Source: Acidimicrobiales bacterium (GTDB taxonomy: Bacteria; Actinomycetota; Acidimicrobiia; Acidimicrobiales; MedAcidi-G1). From it: DNA of 64,000 bases. The notes under the pieces are model-generated. The model ran no database searches. It saw only the letters and a program-made list of their open reading frames with translations, and had not been told where the DNA came from. Both the position numbers and the translations under genes were made by a program. The DNA is taken from contig JAQWOV010000019.1 in assembly GCA_029245675.1 (NCBI GenBank), positions 104,812-168,811 of the forward strand. The letters are read 5' to 3'. Positions 53,281 to 64,000 of the stretch are shown here, one piece after another (position 1 is the first letter of the stretch; each line of letters starts with the position of its first letter).

Positions 53281-56010
53281 GTGGCAAACAATATTCGTGT
53301 TTATGAGCTAGCGCGAGAGCTAGGGATGACTAATGCGCAGGTCGTTGATCTCTGCGGGACCCTAGGTATAGGAGTCAAGGGGCACTCCTCCGGGATGCCT
53401 GAACCCCAGGCAGATCGCGTACGCCGTAAAGCGAAAAGAGAAGGATTAGCCACTGAGGTAAAAAAGGAAAAGTCTGCGGACGAAAAACCAGCAGAAGAAA
53501 AGTCTGCGGACGAAAAACCAGCAGAAGAAAAGTCTGCGGACGAAAAACCAGCAGAAGAAAAGTCTGCGGACGAAAAACCAGCAGAAGAAAAGTCTGCGGA
53601 CGAAAAACCAGCAGAAGAAAAGCCTGCGGACGAAAAACCAGCAGAAGAAAAGTCTGCGGACGAAAAACCAGCAGAAGAAAAGCCTGCGGACGAAAAACCT
53701 GAAGCAGTACCTGTTGCTGAAAGCAAGGAGTCTTCGGTACCTTCTAAAAGTCCGACAAAAGAAGAGAATTCTAAAGTTTCGTCAAGTCCTGAATCTGTGG
53801 CCGTACCTCAGGAGTCGGAGAATAAGAAAACTCCACCTCTATCTTCCACAGGTAAACCGATACCTCCACCTCCGACCTCGAGAACAGGTAAACCGATACC
53901 TCCGCCGCCAGGTCAAGGGGGCCGTAAACAGCCAGGATCCCCTGGAGGTCCTTCAGGAAGAAGAAGCACTCCTCCGCCTACTAGCACTACTACTCACCGA
54001 CCTGCATCAAGTGGGGGACCTCGAGGTTCAGTCCCGGGAGCGGGGGTACGCCCGGATGGTGGCGGGCCAGGAGGAGCACCAAATACTGGAAAACCAGGTG
54101 GGGGACCAGGTGGGGGACCAGGTGGAGGAAGAAGGCCACCGCGTGGTAAAAAACGCCGACGTCGGGTTCAAGAAGAGCTTGAACCATTGGATGCTCCAAG
54201 TTACACGCCTGAAGATGCGGCAGTTCCAGAAGGAGAGATTCTCATTGAACGACCTACAACTGCTCAAGAACTCGGACCTAAATTAAATCGAACAACAGCA
54301 GATGTCGTTCGATTCTTAATGCAACAAGGTGAAATGGTTACAGCAACCCAGTCTCTTTCAGACGACATGATTGAGTTATTTGCTGCAGAAATAGGTGCAG
54401 AAGTGCGTCTGGTTGACTTAGGAGAAGAACAAGAAGTGGAACTTCTAAAACTCCTAGACGTGGTGGAAGAAGATGAAGATGCTGATGCACCGATCCGGCC
54501 ACCCATTATCACAGTCATGGGGCACGTGGATCATGGAAAAACAAAACTTCTAGATCAAATACGAAAAACAAATGTAGCTGATGGAGAAACTGGTGGGATC
54601 ACACAACATATTGGGGCATACCAAGTTGTCTTAGAAGAACATCCATTAACTTTCATTGATACCCCTGGCCACGCAGCCTTCACAGAGATGAGAGCGAGGG
54701 GAGCGGATGCAACTGACATTGTCGTACTAGTAGTAGCAGCAGACGATGGGGTTATGCCTCAAACCGTAGAGGCAATAAGTCACGCAAAAGCTGCAGAAGT
54801 CCCCATTGTCGTGGCAATAAACAAGATCGATCGCGAAAACGCTGATGTTCAACGAACTATGACTCAAATCGCTGAACATGAACTCGTACCTGAGGCATGG
54901 GGTGGAGACACGGTCACAATTGAGATCTCTGCACTTCAAGATTTAGGTATAGATGATCTATTAGAAAATTTGAAGGTACTAGCTGAAGTTGAAGATTTAA
55001 GAGCAGATCCAGAGGGGCGAGCTCAGGGGGTTGTGCTTGAATCCAATCTCGATATCGGAAGAGGTCCAGTTGCTACAGTGCTGGTCCAGCGCGGGACGTT
55101 GCGTATTGGCGACCCATTGGTAGCCGGTGCAGCCTGGGGCAAAGTACGAGCCATGGTTAATGATCTAGGAGTACAAGTTGATGAAGCCGGACCTTCAACT
55201 CCTGTACAAGTTCTTGGATTATCAGATGTAGCCGACGCAGGAGAAGGATTTGTAGTAGCCCCGAATGAACGAATCGCAGGCCGTGTAGCAGAACGGCGAG
55301 AACATTGGAAGCGACAAACAAATATAAGCCGAGATTCTCACGCTCTTGCGGGGGGAGCCCGCCTTGAGGACATATTTGAACAAATACAACGTGGTGAAGC
55401 AGCAAACCTTAATTTGATTATAAAAGCCGATGTGAATGGTTCGCTTGAAGCTGTAGTAGAGAGTCTCCGAAAATTAGAACGAGAAGAAGTCCGCCTATCT
55501 TTCGTCCATCGAGGAGTAGGCGGAATCACAAAGAACGATATTCAACTCGCAGCAGCAACAAATGCCACAATTATCGGATTTAATGTACGACCCGAACGAA
55601 TAGCTAGAGAATTCGCAGTAACAGAGCAAGTTGAAATTCGAACTTATGAAATAATTTATAAACTCATTGAAGACATTGAAGCAGCTATGGTCGGGATGCT
55701 CGCTCCAGAGTTTGAAGAGATAGTTACCGGAGATGCTGAAGTAAGAGAAATCTTCTCTGTTCCAAGAATTGGTCGCATCGCTGGATGTTATGTACAGAGC
55801 GGTGTGATTTCTCGAGGGTCAAAAGTGCGTTTCTTGCGCGACGGCTCAATCATTTGGAAAGGCGAGGTCAGTTCGCTTCGCAGATTCAAAGAAGATGTAG
55901 CGGAAGTGCAGACAGGATTTGAATGCGGCATTGGACTTTCAGATTTCCAAGACCTCAAACAGGGAGATGTCATTGAAACTTATGACGAACGGGAAATTCC
56001 CCGAACCTAA
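53281..56010 (+). CDS. infB: Translation initiation factor IF-2
   Basis: The 909-residue protein has an N-terminal IF2N fold ([31 protein letters not shown]), a low-complexity region (repeats of [10 protein letters not shown], then Pro/Gly-rich with two TGKPIPPPP copies), a second IF2N domain, the G domain ([39 protein letters not shown]), and domains II-IV. It binds initiator tRNA and joins subunits. GTG 53281 fits the family start. The protein ends directly before rbfA. Confidence 0.96.
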   Translation: MANNIRVYELARELGMTNAQVVDLCGTLGIGVKGHSSGMPEPQADRVRRKAKREGLATEVKKEKSADEKPAEEKSADEKPAEEKSADEKPAEEKSADEKPAEEKSADEKPAEEKPADEKPAEEKSADEKPAEEKPADEKPEAVPVAESKESSVPSKSPTKEENSKVSSSPESVAVPQESENKKTPPLSSTGKPIPPPPTSRTGKPIPPPPGQGGRKQPGSPGGPSGRRSTPPPTSTTTHRPASSGGPRGSVPGAGVRPDGGGPGGAPNTGKPGGGPGGGPGGGRRPPRGKKRRRRVQEELEPLDAPSYTPEDAAVPEGEILIERPTTAQELGPKLNRTTADVVRFLMQQGEMVTATQSLSDDMIELFAAEIGAEVRLVDLGEEQEVELLKLLDVVEEDEDADAPIRPPIITVMGHVDHGKTKLLDQIRKTNVADGETGGITQHIGAYQVVLEEHPLTFIDTPGHAAFTEMRARGADATDIVVLVVAADDGVMPQTVEAISHAKAAEVPIVVAINKIDRENADVQRTMTQIAEHELVPEAWGGDTVTIEISALQDLGIDDLLENLKVLAEVEDLRADPEGRAQGVVLESNLDIGRGPVATVLVQRGTLRIGDPLVAGAAWGKVRAMVNDLGVQVDEAGPSTPVQVLGLSDVADAGEGFVVAPNERIAGRVAERREHWKRQTNISRDSHALAGGARLEDIFEQIQRGEAANLNLIIKADVNGSLEAVVESLRKLEREEVRLSFVHRGVGGITKNDIQLAAATNATIIGFNVRPERIAREFAVTEQVEIRTYEIIYKLIEDIEAAMVGMLAPEFEEIVTGDAEVREIFSVPRIGRIAGCYVQSGVISRGSKVRFLRDGSIIWKGEVSSLRRFKEDVAEVQTGFECGIGLSDFQDLKQGDVIETYDEREIPRT
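53470..53699 (+). repeat. 30-bp tandem repeat in infB
   Basis: Eight units (the last partial) of AAGTCTGCGGACGAAAAACC plus AGCAGAAGAA, identical except for a T/C change (Ser/Pro) in units 6 and 8. They encode Lys-[Ser/Pro]-Ala-Asp-Glu-Lys-Pro-Ala-Glu-Glu. Near identity at synonymous sites implies recent expansion. Confidence 0.95.
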
Positions 56011-56013
56011 GTG

Positions 56014-56391
56014 ATGGCACGGCATCCGCAACGCCATAATAAACCTGCTCGAAGGTTTGATAGATCAGATCGGTTAAATGAATTATTAACACGTATATTG
56101 GCCGAAGAAATTGAACTCATCGATGACGAACGCTTGACTCTGGCAACAATTACTGGGGTCAGCACGGACCGAGATCTGACAAAAGCAAAGGTCTATGTCA
56201 CAGGAATGTCTGATGACGAAAGTCTCTTAGAGGCTTTCGTCGGGAATAGGCAACGTTTCCAACACGCAATTGGTAACCAGTCGCGACTCCGAAGAGTGCC
56301 GCAACTGAATTTCATGATTGATGAAACTGGAAGGTCAGCGGAACGTATTGAAAAGATACTTCGAGATCTTGAGATTCCTTCAAATGAGTGA
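56014..56391 (+). CDS. rbfA: Ribosome-binding factor A
   Basis: The 125-residue KH-like protein has RRFDRSDRLNELLTRILAEEIELIDDERL, VYVTGMSDDESLLEAF and the final RIEKILRDLEIP. It matures the 30S subunit at low temperature. GTG 56011 and ATG 56014 are adjacent starts; ATG is chosen. The stop overlaps the truB start by eight bases. Confidence 0.95.
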   Translation: MARHPQRHNKPARRFDRSDRLNELLTRILAEEIELIDDERLTLATITGVSTDRDLTKAKVYVTGMSDDESLLEAFVGNRQRFQHAIGNQSRLRRVPQLNFMIDETGRSAERIEKILRDLEIPSNE

Positions 56392-57265
56392 AAGTAAAAC
56401 TGAACTTAATGGAATATTAGTTATTGATAAGCCCCCGGGATGGACGAGCCATGACGTAGTAGCTAAGTGTCGCGGAATTCTTGGAACGAGAAAAATAGGA
56501 CATTCGGGAACTTTAGACCCAGATGCGACTGGAGTGCTGGTGCTTGGTGTTGGAAAATGTACCAGAATCCTCCAATACCTGACTGGTCTTCCCAAGCGAT
56601 ACGTCGGTGAAATAGTTTTGGGTGCCGAAACTACTACTTTGGATGCATCGGGTGAGGTGACAGCAACTTTCGATATGAGTTCTGTGACTTTGAAGGAAGT
56701 AGAAGCAGCAGCAGCGCAGTTGACGGGGGATATCAACCAAGTTCCTCCAATGGTTTCAGCCTTAAAAGTAGAAGGTCGCCGACTTCATGAAATCGCTCGC
56801 GAAGGGCGAGAGGTAGAACGTCAACCCCGCCCAGTGACGGTGTATCAGTTTGATGTAATTGAAACAGATCACTCTCATATTTTTCAATGTGATATTAGAT
56901 GTTCAACCGGAACTTACATACGTTCCTTGGCTGCAGATCTGGGAAAAATACTAAATGGCGGAGCGCATCTGACAAATCTAAGAAGACTTTCTGTTGGCTC
57001 GTTCACAATAGAAGAAGCTCATCCAATTGAAGATCCAGTTCTGATTTCTCCTGCTGCAGGACTTCGAGATTTCAAAGAAGTGAGAGTCTCAGAAGAAGTA
57101 GCGATAGAGGTAAGTTATGGAAAAGTTCTCGAACGAGAACAATTAGGAGTCAACGATGGTTCAGGCCCTTGGCCGGTGCTTGATCTCCAAGGAAATCTTC
57201 TTGCGGTCTATGAGCCACACAAGGTTGGGGTAAAACCAGCCGTGGTGTTAGTAGGTCCAAGTTGA
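56384..57265 (+). CDS. truB: tRNA pseudouridine55 synthase TruB
   Basis: The 293-residue protein has GILVIDKPPGWTSHDVVAKCRGILGTRKIGHSGTLDPDATGVLVLGVG with the catalytic Asp in the SGTLDPDA motif, and AAAQLTGDINQVPPMVSALKVEGRRLHEIAREG. It makes pseudouridine 55 in the T-loop of tRNAs. ATG 56384 overlaps the rbfA stop; the longer frame from 56318 is inside rbfA. It is followed by ribF after 34 bases. Confidence 0.96.
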   Translation: MSESKTELNGILVIDKPPGWTSHDVVAKCRGILGTRKIGHSGTLDPDATGVLVLGVGKCTRILQYLTGLPKRYVGEIVLGAETTTLDASGEVTATFDMSSVTLKEVEAAAAQLTGDINQVPPMVSALKVEGRRLHEIAREGREVERQPRPVTVYQFDVIETDHSHIFQCDIRCSTGTYIRSLAADLGKILNGGAHLTNLRRLSVGSFTIEEAHPIEDPVLISPAAGLRDFKEVRVSEEVAIEVSYGKVLEREQLGVNDGSGPWPVLDLQGNLLAVYEPHKVGVKPAVVLVGPS

Positions 57266-57299
57266 CCACTAATGCCAGCGGCTCGCTAGCCTCCATTAT

Positions 57300-58247
57300 G
57301 TGGAAATTTTTCGTCAAATAATTTCAGCTAAGCCTGAAGATCCAGGAACCGTTTTGACAATCGGGGCTTATGACGGTGTCCATAGAGGACACCGAAGCGT
57401 TATCTATGAAGTTTGCCGGCTAGCCAAAAAAAGAGATTTAAGATCAGCCGTCGTCACGTTTGACCGACACCCTGCTTCAGTAGTGAGACCTGAATCTGCT
57501 CCCTTGTTGTTAACAGAGCTTGATCAGAAAATCGAACAGCTTTCTACTACGGGAATAGATCTAACTTTAGTCGTGCCTTTTGATGAGAGTAGAGCGGCAG
57601 AATCTGCAGAAGATTTCATTGAAAACGTTTTAATCCAATGTCTGAAAGTAAAGCATGTAGTAGTGGGGGAAGATTTTCATTTTGGGCATCACCGCCTAGG
57701 GAATGTTGATCTTTTACGCACAGTAGGTGAAGAAAAAGGTTTCACGGTTACTGGCTTGGGTTTAGTCGGTTTAGAAGGGAAACCAGCACGAGATCATGAA
57801 CAAGTCTCTTCAACCTTTATCCGTCAAGCATTAGGTGAAGGGAATCTTGAGAGAGCTAACAATATGCTCGGTAGAGACTATGAAGTTCTTGGTGTGGTCA
57901 CTGCTGGAGATGGTAGGGGTAAAGAATTAGGATTCCCTACAGCAAATGTTCGAATAAATAACTCTGTTCTGCTTCCGGCAGATGGAGTTTACGCAGGCCG
58001 GATAGAGCTAGCAGATGGATCAATCTATGGAACGGCAATTTCTCTTGGAACTCGACCACACTTCTATACAGATGGCGACCTCTTATTAGAAGCACATGTT
58101 TTGGATTTTGATGAAAACCTTTACGAGGAGGAAATTAGAGTCCGTTTTGTTGAACATTTGCGGCCTCAAAAAAAGTTTGACAGTCTTCAGTCTTTGATAA
58201 ATCAACTTAAGTTAGACGTTCAAAAAACAAAGGAACTTCTGAACTAA
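57300..58247 (+). CDS. ribF: Bifunctional riboflavin kinase/FAD synthetase RibF
   Basis: The 315-residue protein has the N-terminal nucleotidyltransferase with TIGAYDGVHRGHRSVIYE (HxGH), FDRHPASVVRP and GEDFHFGHHRLGNVDLL, and the C-terminal kinase domain with VTAGDGRGKELGFPTANV. It turns riboflavin into FMN and FAD. It begins at GTG 57300. It precedes an FMN riboswitch that controls the synthesis genes, so utilisation and synthesis are next to each other but regulated separately. Confidence 0.95.
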   Translation: MEIFRQIISAKPEDPGTVLTIGAYDGVHRGHRSVIYEVCRLAKKRDLRSAVVTFDRHPASVVRPESAPLLLTELDQKIEQLSTTGIDLTLVVPFDESRAAESAEDFIENVLIQCLKVKHVVVGEDFHFGHHRLGNVDLLRTVGEEKGFTVTGLGLVGLEGKPARDHEQVSSTFIRQALGEGNLERANNMLGRDYEVLGVVTAGDGRGKELGFPTANVRINNSVLLPADGVYAGRIELADGSIYGTAISLGTRPHFYTDGDLLLEAHVLDFDENLYEEEIRVRFVEHLRPQKKFDSLQSLINQLKLDVQKTKELLN

Positions 58248-58360
58248 AAACTTGTTTTCCTTAAAGACACGCTTCTAGAAGTAATAAAGTGTGATGTCTT
58301 CCCTTTCGTGTCAGGTAGGGTAAACGCACTGATTTATTTTTTAGTAAATCAAAAAACATA
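58248..58360 (+). other. Gap before the riboswitch: dyads and possible promoter
   Basis: This stretch has AAGACA (58264-58269) paired with TGTCTT (58295-58300) around the palindrome CTTCTAGAAG (58272-58281), and GATTTA/TAAATC (58331-58350). TAGGGT (58316-58321) could be a -10 element of the riboswitch transcript. No gene is seen. Confidence 0.3.
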
Positions 58361-58505
58361 GTCCTCGGGGTTGGGTGCAAATCCCTGCCGGCGGTGATCT
58401 GTTTTATTTTAAACAGAAGCCCGCGACCCTTGTGAAACATTTGTGGATCAAGGCTGATTAGGTGTGATTCCTAAGCCGACGGTAATAGTCCGGATGGGAG
58501 AGGGC
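58361..58505 (+). promoter_or_regulatory. FMN riboswitch (RFN element)
   Basis: The RFN core is recognisable in order: CTCGGGG, TGGGTGCAAATCCC, GCCGGCGGTGATC, AGCCCGCGA, the variable stem, GGTGTGATTCC, AAGCCGACGGT and AGTCCGGATGGGAGAGG. It binds FMN and lowers expression of the ribE-ribBA-ribH genes that follow. An inverted repeat, ATTTGACG/CGTCAAAT (58521-58548), after the aptamer could be part of the expression platform. No T-run follows, so control of translation is more likely than termination (inference). Confidence 0.95.
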
Positions 58506-58613
58506 GCAAGGTTGGAAATCATTTGACGTAGTTCATAATGCGTCAAATTGTGTATCCCGATCTGCGCTGGTATGTAGCCTCGAGAATCAAGAAAAGTAAG
58601 AGGCGACATAGAA

Positions 58614-59252
58614 ATGTTTACCGGCATCGTTGAGGAACTTGGAAGCATACGTTTGTCGCGCGAACAGGGCGATGGACGCCGTATGCAAGTTAATGCCAAA
58701 GATATTGTTGGAGATATCTCAATCGGAGATTCAATATCTGTAAATGGTTGCTGTCTAACCGTCATTGCCTACGAAAATAAAGATCCTGATTCATGGTTCG
58801 CTGTAGATGTGGTTCCAGAGAGTCTAAGTTTGACCACTCTGGCAGATTTGAAGGAAAAAGATTTAGTAAACCTTGAACGTTCAATGCCAGTTGATGGCCG
58901 CTTTGGTGGGCATGTAGTTCAAGGGCACGTAGACGCTATTTCAGAGGTTCTTGAGATTCTTGACCATCCGGATGGATCACGGCGACTTACTTTCCAGATC
59001 CCTAAAGATATCGCTGGTCAAATTGTTAGAAAAGGGTCAGTGGCCCTTGATGGCGTAAGCCTTACTGTGGCCAGCGTTAGTCAAAACGCGGAGACCTTTG
59101 ATATCGCAGTTATCCCGCACACTCTTGAGGTGACAACACTTGGTGAGAAAACAACCGGAGACCAAGTCAATGTAGAAGCGGATCTATTCGCGCGGTATGT
59201 GGCAGGAGTTATTGCAAACAGTTCATACACCTTCAATAAGGGAGAAAGTTAA
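58614..59252 (+). CDS. ribE: Riboflavin synthase, alpha subunit
   Basis: The 212-residue protein has the duplicated lumazine-binding fold: MFTGIVEELGSIRL at the start, SVNGCCLTV in the first half and RFGGHVVQGHVD with SVALDGVSLTV in the second. It dismutates two dimethyl-ribityllumazines to give riboflavin. It is the first gene after the riboswitch. Its stop overlaps the ribBA ATG by one base. Confidence 0.96.
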   Translation: MFTGIVEELGSIRLSREQGDGRRMQVNAKDIVGDISIGDSISVNGCCLTVIAYENKDPDSWFAVDVVPESLSLTTLADLKEKDLVNLERSMPVDGRFGGHVVQGHVDAISEVLEILDHPDGSRRLTFQIPKDIAGQIVRKGSVALDGVSLTVASVSQNAETFDIAVIPHTLEVTTLGEKTTGDQVNVEADLFARYVAGVIANSSYTFNKGES

Positions 59253-60460
59253 TGCCATTAGCAAGTATTGAACAAGCTATAGAAGCTTATGCACAGGGAG
59301 AGTTTCTCGTTGTAGTCGATGATGAGGATCGGGAAAATGAGGGAGATTTAATTATTGCAGCAGATGCAATGACTCCAGAGAAAATGAATTTTATGATTCG
59401 ACATACGAGCGGAGTCATCTGTGCGCCGATGTCTGACGAAAGAGCAGATCAATTAGATCTATCTCTAATGGTCGTAGAGAATACCGAATCCATGAGAACT
59501 GCTTTTACAGTTTCAGTTGATGTCATAGAAGGTACCAGCACCGGTATTTCAGCATCAGATCGCTCAGCGACTGTCACTGCATTAGCTAGCCCTGATCAAA
59601 TTGGTACAGATTTTGCTCGCCCAGGACATATTTTCCCATTAAGAGCAAGAAAAGGTGGAGTATTAAAACGAGCAGGCCACACAGAAGCTGCTGTTGATCT
59701 TTGTTCTATGTCAGGACGATCTCCAGTTGGGGTCTTATGCGAAATAGTCAATGAAGATGGAACAATGGCACGAGTTCCCGATTTAGAAAAATTCGCAACC
59801 GAACATGATCTCCTATTCATTACGATCGCTGACTTAATTCGATATCGTCGCCGCAACGAAAAGCTAGTCGAACATTTTGCAGAAGCAAGAATCCCGACAC
59901 GACATGGAGAATTCTCAGCGCATGCCTATCGGTCAGTTCTTGATGAAATAGAACATGTCGCTTACGTGCTCGGAGACATGAGTAAAGTAAAGGATCCACT
60001 AGTTCGTGTTCACTCTGAATGCTTAACTGGAGATCTTCTCGGCTCAATACGTTGTGACTGTGGATCACAACTTGATTCAGCTTTAGAGATTATTGGAGAA
60101 GAAGGAGCTGGAATCATTGTTTACCTTCGCGGACATGAAGGCCGTGGCATCGGAATAGGCCATAAGTTGCGCGCCTACAAACTTCAAGACGAAGGATTAG
60201 ACACCGTTGACGCCAATTTACAACAGGGGCTTCCAGTTGACTCTCGAGAGTATGGGGTAGGGGCACAGATTCTTGCTGATTTAGGAGTCTCTGAAATGCG
60301 TTTAATGACTAACAACCCGGTGAAGTATGGAGGACTTGAGGGTTATGGTCTAAATATCGTCGACCGGGTTTCCTTAAAAACAGACCCTAATGAGGAAAAC
60401 ATTCGCTATCTCGAAACTAAGCGAGAGCGACTCGGCCACCACTTATCTGAAGATTCTTGA
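59252..60460 (+). CDS. ribBA: Bifunctional DHBP synthase / GTP cyclohydrolase II RibBA
   Basis: The 402-residue fusion has the N-terminal 3,4-dihydroxy-2-butanone-4-phosphate synthase with DDEDRENEGDLIIAAD, and RPGHIFPLRARKGGVLKRAGHTEAAVDL. The C-terminal GTP cyclohydrolase II has the zinc motif CLTGDLLGSIRCDCGSQL and LRGHEGRGIGIGHKLRAYKLQ. The two activities start the two branches of riboflavin synthesis. The deaminase/reductase RibD is not in the window. Confidence 0.96.
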   Translation: MPLASIEQAIEAYAQGEFLVVVDDEDRENEGDLIIAADAMTPEKMNFMIRHTSGVICAPMSDERADQLDLSLMVVENTESMRTAFTVSVDVIEGTSTGISASDRSATVTALASPDQIGTDFARPGHIFPLRARKGGVLKRAGHTEAAVDLCSMSGRSPVGVLCEIVNEDGTMARVPDLEKFATEHDLLFITIADLIRYRRRNEKLVEHFAEARIPTRHGEFSAHAYRSVLDEIEHVAYVLGDMSKVKDPLVRVHSECLTGDLLGSIRCDCGSQLDSALEIIGEEGAGIIVYLRGHEGRGIGIGHKLRAYKLQDEGLDTVDANLQQGLPVDSREYGVGAQILADLGVSEMRLMTNNPVKYGGLEGYGLNIVDRVSLKTDPNEENIRYLETKRERLGHHLSEDS

Positions 60461-60474
60461 GAAACGGAGCCAAT

Positions 60475-60939
60475 ATGAAGGAACTAAATATCCCGTTGGA
60501 CGGGACAGGCATTCAAATTGGAATCGTGGCTTGTCGTTTTAATGATGCCATCACAAATCAGTTACTTGAAGGAACGTTCAATCGATTGAAAAAACTTGGG
60601 GTGAGTGATGAAAACATCGATCTAGTTTGGGTAGCAGGAGCTTTCGAAGCACCTTTAGCGGCAAAATTTTTCACAGATTCTAAAAAAATAGACGCAGTCA
60701 TTTGCCTAGGGGCGGTTATCAGAGGAGAAACGCCCCACTTCGATTATGTAGCAGGAGAGGCATCAGCAGGAATCATGCGAGTAAGCCTCGACACTGGAAT
60801 CCCAGTAATTTTCGGTATTTTAACCACTGAAGATCACGCTCAAGCTTTGGAGCGAGCATCAGTTGAATCTGGAGATAAAGGCGGCGATTGCGCTGAAGCA
60901 GCAATAGAGATGGCTCAAATAGCCAGAGACAGTTTTTAG
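60475..60939 (+). CDS. ribH: 6,7-dimethyl-8-ribityllumazine synthase
   Basis: The 154-residue protein has VACRFNDAITNQLLEG, VWVAGAFEAPLAAKF, CLGAVIRGETPHFDYVAGEASAGIM and FGILTTEDHAQALERA, as expected for RibH. It joins DHBP and the ribitylaminopyrimidine. ATG 60475 is preferred, with GGAG eight bases upstream; a TTG at 60457 is in frame. It closes the riboswitch-controlled transcript. Confidence 0.95.
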   Translation: MKELNIPLDGTGIQIGIVACRFNDAITNQLLEGTFNRLKKLGVSDENIDLVWVAGAFEAPLAAKFFTDSKKIDAVICLGAVIRGETPHFDYVAGEASAGIMRVSLDTGIPVIFGILTTEDHAQALERASVESGDKGGDCAEAAIEMAQIARDSF

Positions 60940-60996
60940 TTAGTATTTCGTTAAAGGTGTTCCTTTTAGGGGGCACTGGTAGGATTAATATTCGCA

Positions 60997-61043
60997 GATA
61001 GTTCAAGGTGGACTATCTAGGGTCGGCAAGAAACCCGACCCTA
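60997..61043 (+). promoter_or_regulatory. Tandem hairpins in the rpsO leader
   Basis: Two hairpins abut: GATAGTTC-AAGGT-GGACTATC (60997-61017, with one G-T pair) and TAGGGTCGG-CAAGAAAC-CCGACCCTA (61018-61043, perfect nine-base stem). A further ACCCG/CGGGT pairing is possible downstream before rpsO. S15 is known to bind and repress its own leader in several phyla; that this is such a site is inferred. Confidence 0.5.
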
Positions 61044-61105
61044 CGTGGCTTCCAACGTGGTGATAAACCCGTTATGAGGCCGGGTCATAAACCCAGAGGT
61101 TATAC

Positions 61106-61375
61106 ATGCCGACTAATTTGCCCCCAAAGGCTGAAACAATCACAGAAAATCGAGTGCACGAGACCGATACAGGTTCTCCAGAAGTGCAGATCGCTTTGCT
61201 TAGTGATCGGATCAATCATTTAACTGAACATCTAAAAGTTCATAAGAAAGATCATCACAGTCGAAGAGGGCTCCTAATGCTTGTCGGACGTCGCCGACGG
61301 ATGCTCGATTACGTTAGTAAAAACGATGTTGAGCGCTATCGCGCGATAATTGCTAAGTTAGGGCTTCGACGGTAG
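61106..61375 (+). CDS. rpsO: 30S ribosomal protein S15
   Basis: The 89-residue protein has the uS15 blocks: [50 protein letters not shown] and [24 protein letters not shown] before the ATG provides a ribosome-binding site. The following 232 bases hold no gene; a small hairpin GTGGT-GAAT-ACCAC (61572-61585) lies just ahead of pnp. rpsO-pnp is a widely conserved pair. Confidence 0.96.
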   Translation: MPTNLPPKAETITENRVHETDTGSPEVQIALLSDRINHLTEHLKVHKKDHHSRRGLLMLVGRRRRMLDYVSKNDVERYRAIIAKLGLRR

Positions 61376-61607
61376 TTGCCTCTTGCAACAGCCATCAGGT
61401 TCTAAAGTCAATCTTTTAAACGACAAAATCAGATAGCAGGAATAAGACGCGAAATTTTATAGCAGTCATCAGTGCCAGCTGCATGTCGCTCAATCATTTT
61501 CATACACAATGCTTTGAGATGCATCCAACTGGAAACTGAAGACTGAACAAATTGAACGTCATCAAACTTCTGTGGTGAATACCACTTAGAAAAAATTAAG
61601 GAAAAAC

Positions 61608-64000
<2,393 letters not shown>

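Noticed and set aside
53470..53699. Regular 30-bp units considered as a CRISPR array
   Set aside because: Units are contiguous with no spacers and encode an in-frame protein repeat.
53301..53726. Opposite-strand frame with repeated Ser-Ala-Gly-Phe-Ser
   Set aside because: An artefact of the 30-bp infB repeat, antisense to a clear IF-2 gene.

Overview
The window is a chromosomal segment of an A+T-leaning actinobacterium, most likely an uncultured marine-type member of the Acidimicrobiia. That placement is an inference. It rests on a NucS/EndoMS mismatch endonuclease, a UvrD2-like helicase with HRDC domains, an MprAB-PepD-like sensor/protease block, GTP-type PEP carboxykinase, an F420-type LLM oxidoreductase, an AMACR-type CoA-transferase fold enzyme and a PIG-L (MshB/Mca-like) deacetylase. 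Gene order is also actinobacterial (coaD-DivIVA-like-DUF177-rpmF; dxr-rip-ispG). No transposon, prophage, CRISPR array, tRNA or rRNA was found. The right edge cuts pnp.

Layout. 0-18.4 kb is a mixed metabolic and repair region. It holds an LLM oxidoreductase; a minus-strand VanW / geranylgeranyl-reductase-like / PAP2 operon; nucS translationally coupled to cysQ and divergent from cysDNC (sulfate activation); ettA; a HAD phosphatase with xthA and an MmcQ/YjbR protein; a UvrD2-like helicase and an ElaA-type acetyltransferase; and a hydrolase-AMACR-PIG-L-membrane protein run. 18.4-30.4 kb carries pckG, rpmB with a cold-shock-like gene, a FakA-like DAK2 protein, recG, a 59-codon zinc-ribbon gene on the opposite strand, rsmD, coaD, a DivIVA-like gene, DUF177, rpmF, plsX, acpP, rnc and a strongly degenerate Fpg homologue. 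30.4-39.6 kb is smc, then a two-component system with an HtrA protease, then ftsY and ffh.

39.7-64 kb is a long translation, lipid and isoprenoid run: rpsP-khpA-rimM-trmD-rplS; a small divergent island (two tiny genes opposite a cytochrome c lipoprotein); rpsB-tsf-pyrH-frr-cdsA-dxr-rip-ispG; rimP-nusA-infB-rbfA-truB-ribF; an FMN riboswitch with ribE-ribBA-ribH; rpsO and pnp. Most genes overlap or abut, and convergent pairs leave almost no intergenic space, which points to a compact genome.

There is no obvious new multi-gene defence or mobile system. The points most worth a second look are the Fpg homologue that has lost its catalytic and zinc residues, the VanW/GGR/PAP2 operon, three tiny conserved-looking zinc-ribbon or membrane genes, structured leaders before rpsO, rpsB and rimP, and acidic tails encoded by DNA tandem repeats on S16, IF2 and PNPase. 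All starts were chosen by reading for ribosome-binding sites and family N-termini; no searches were run.
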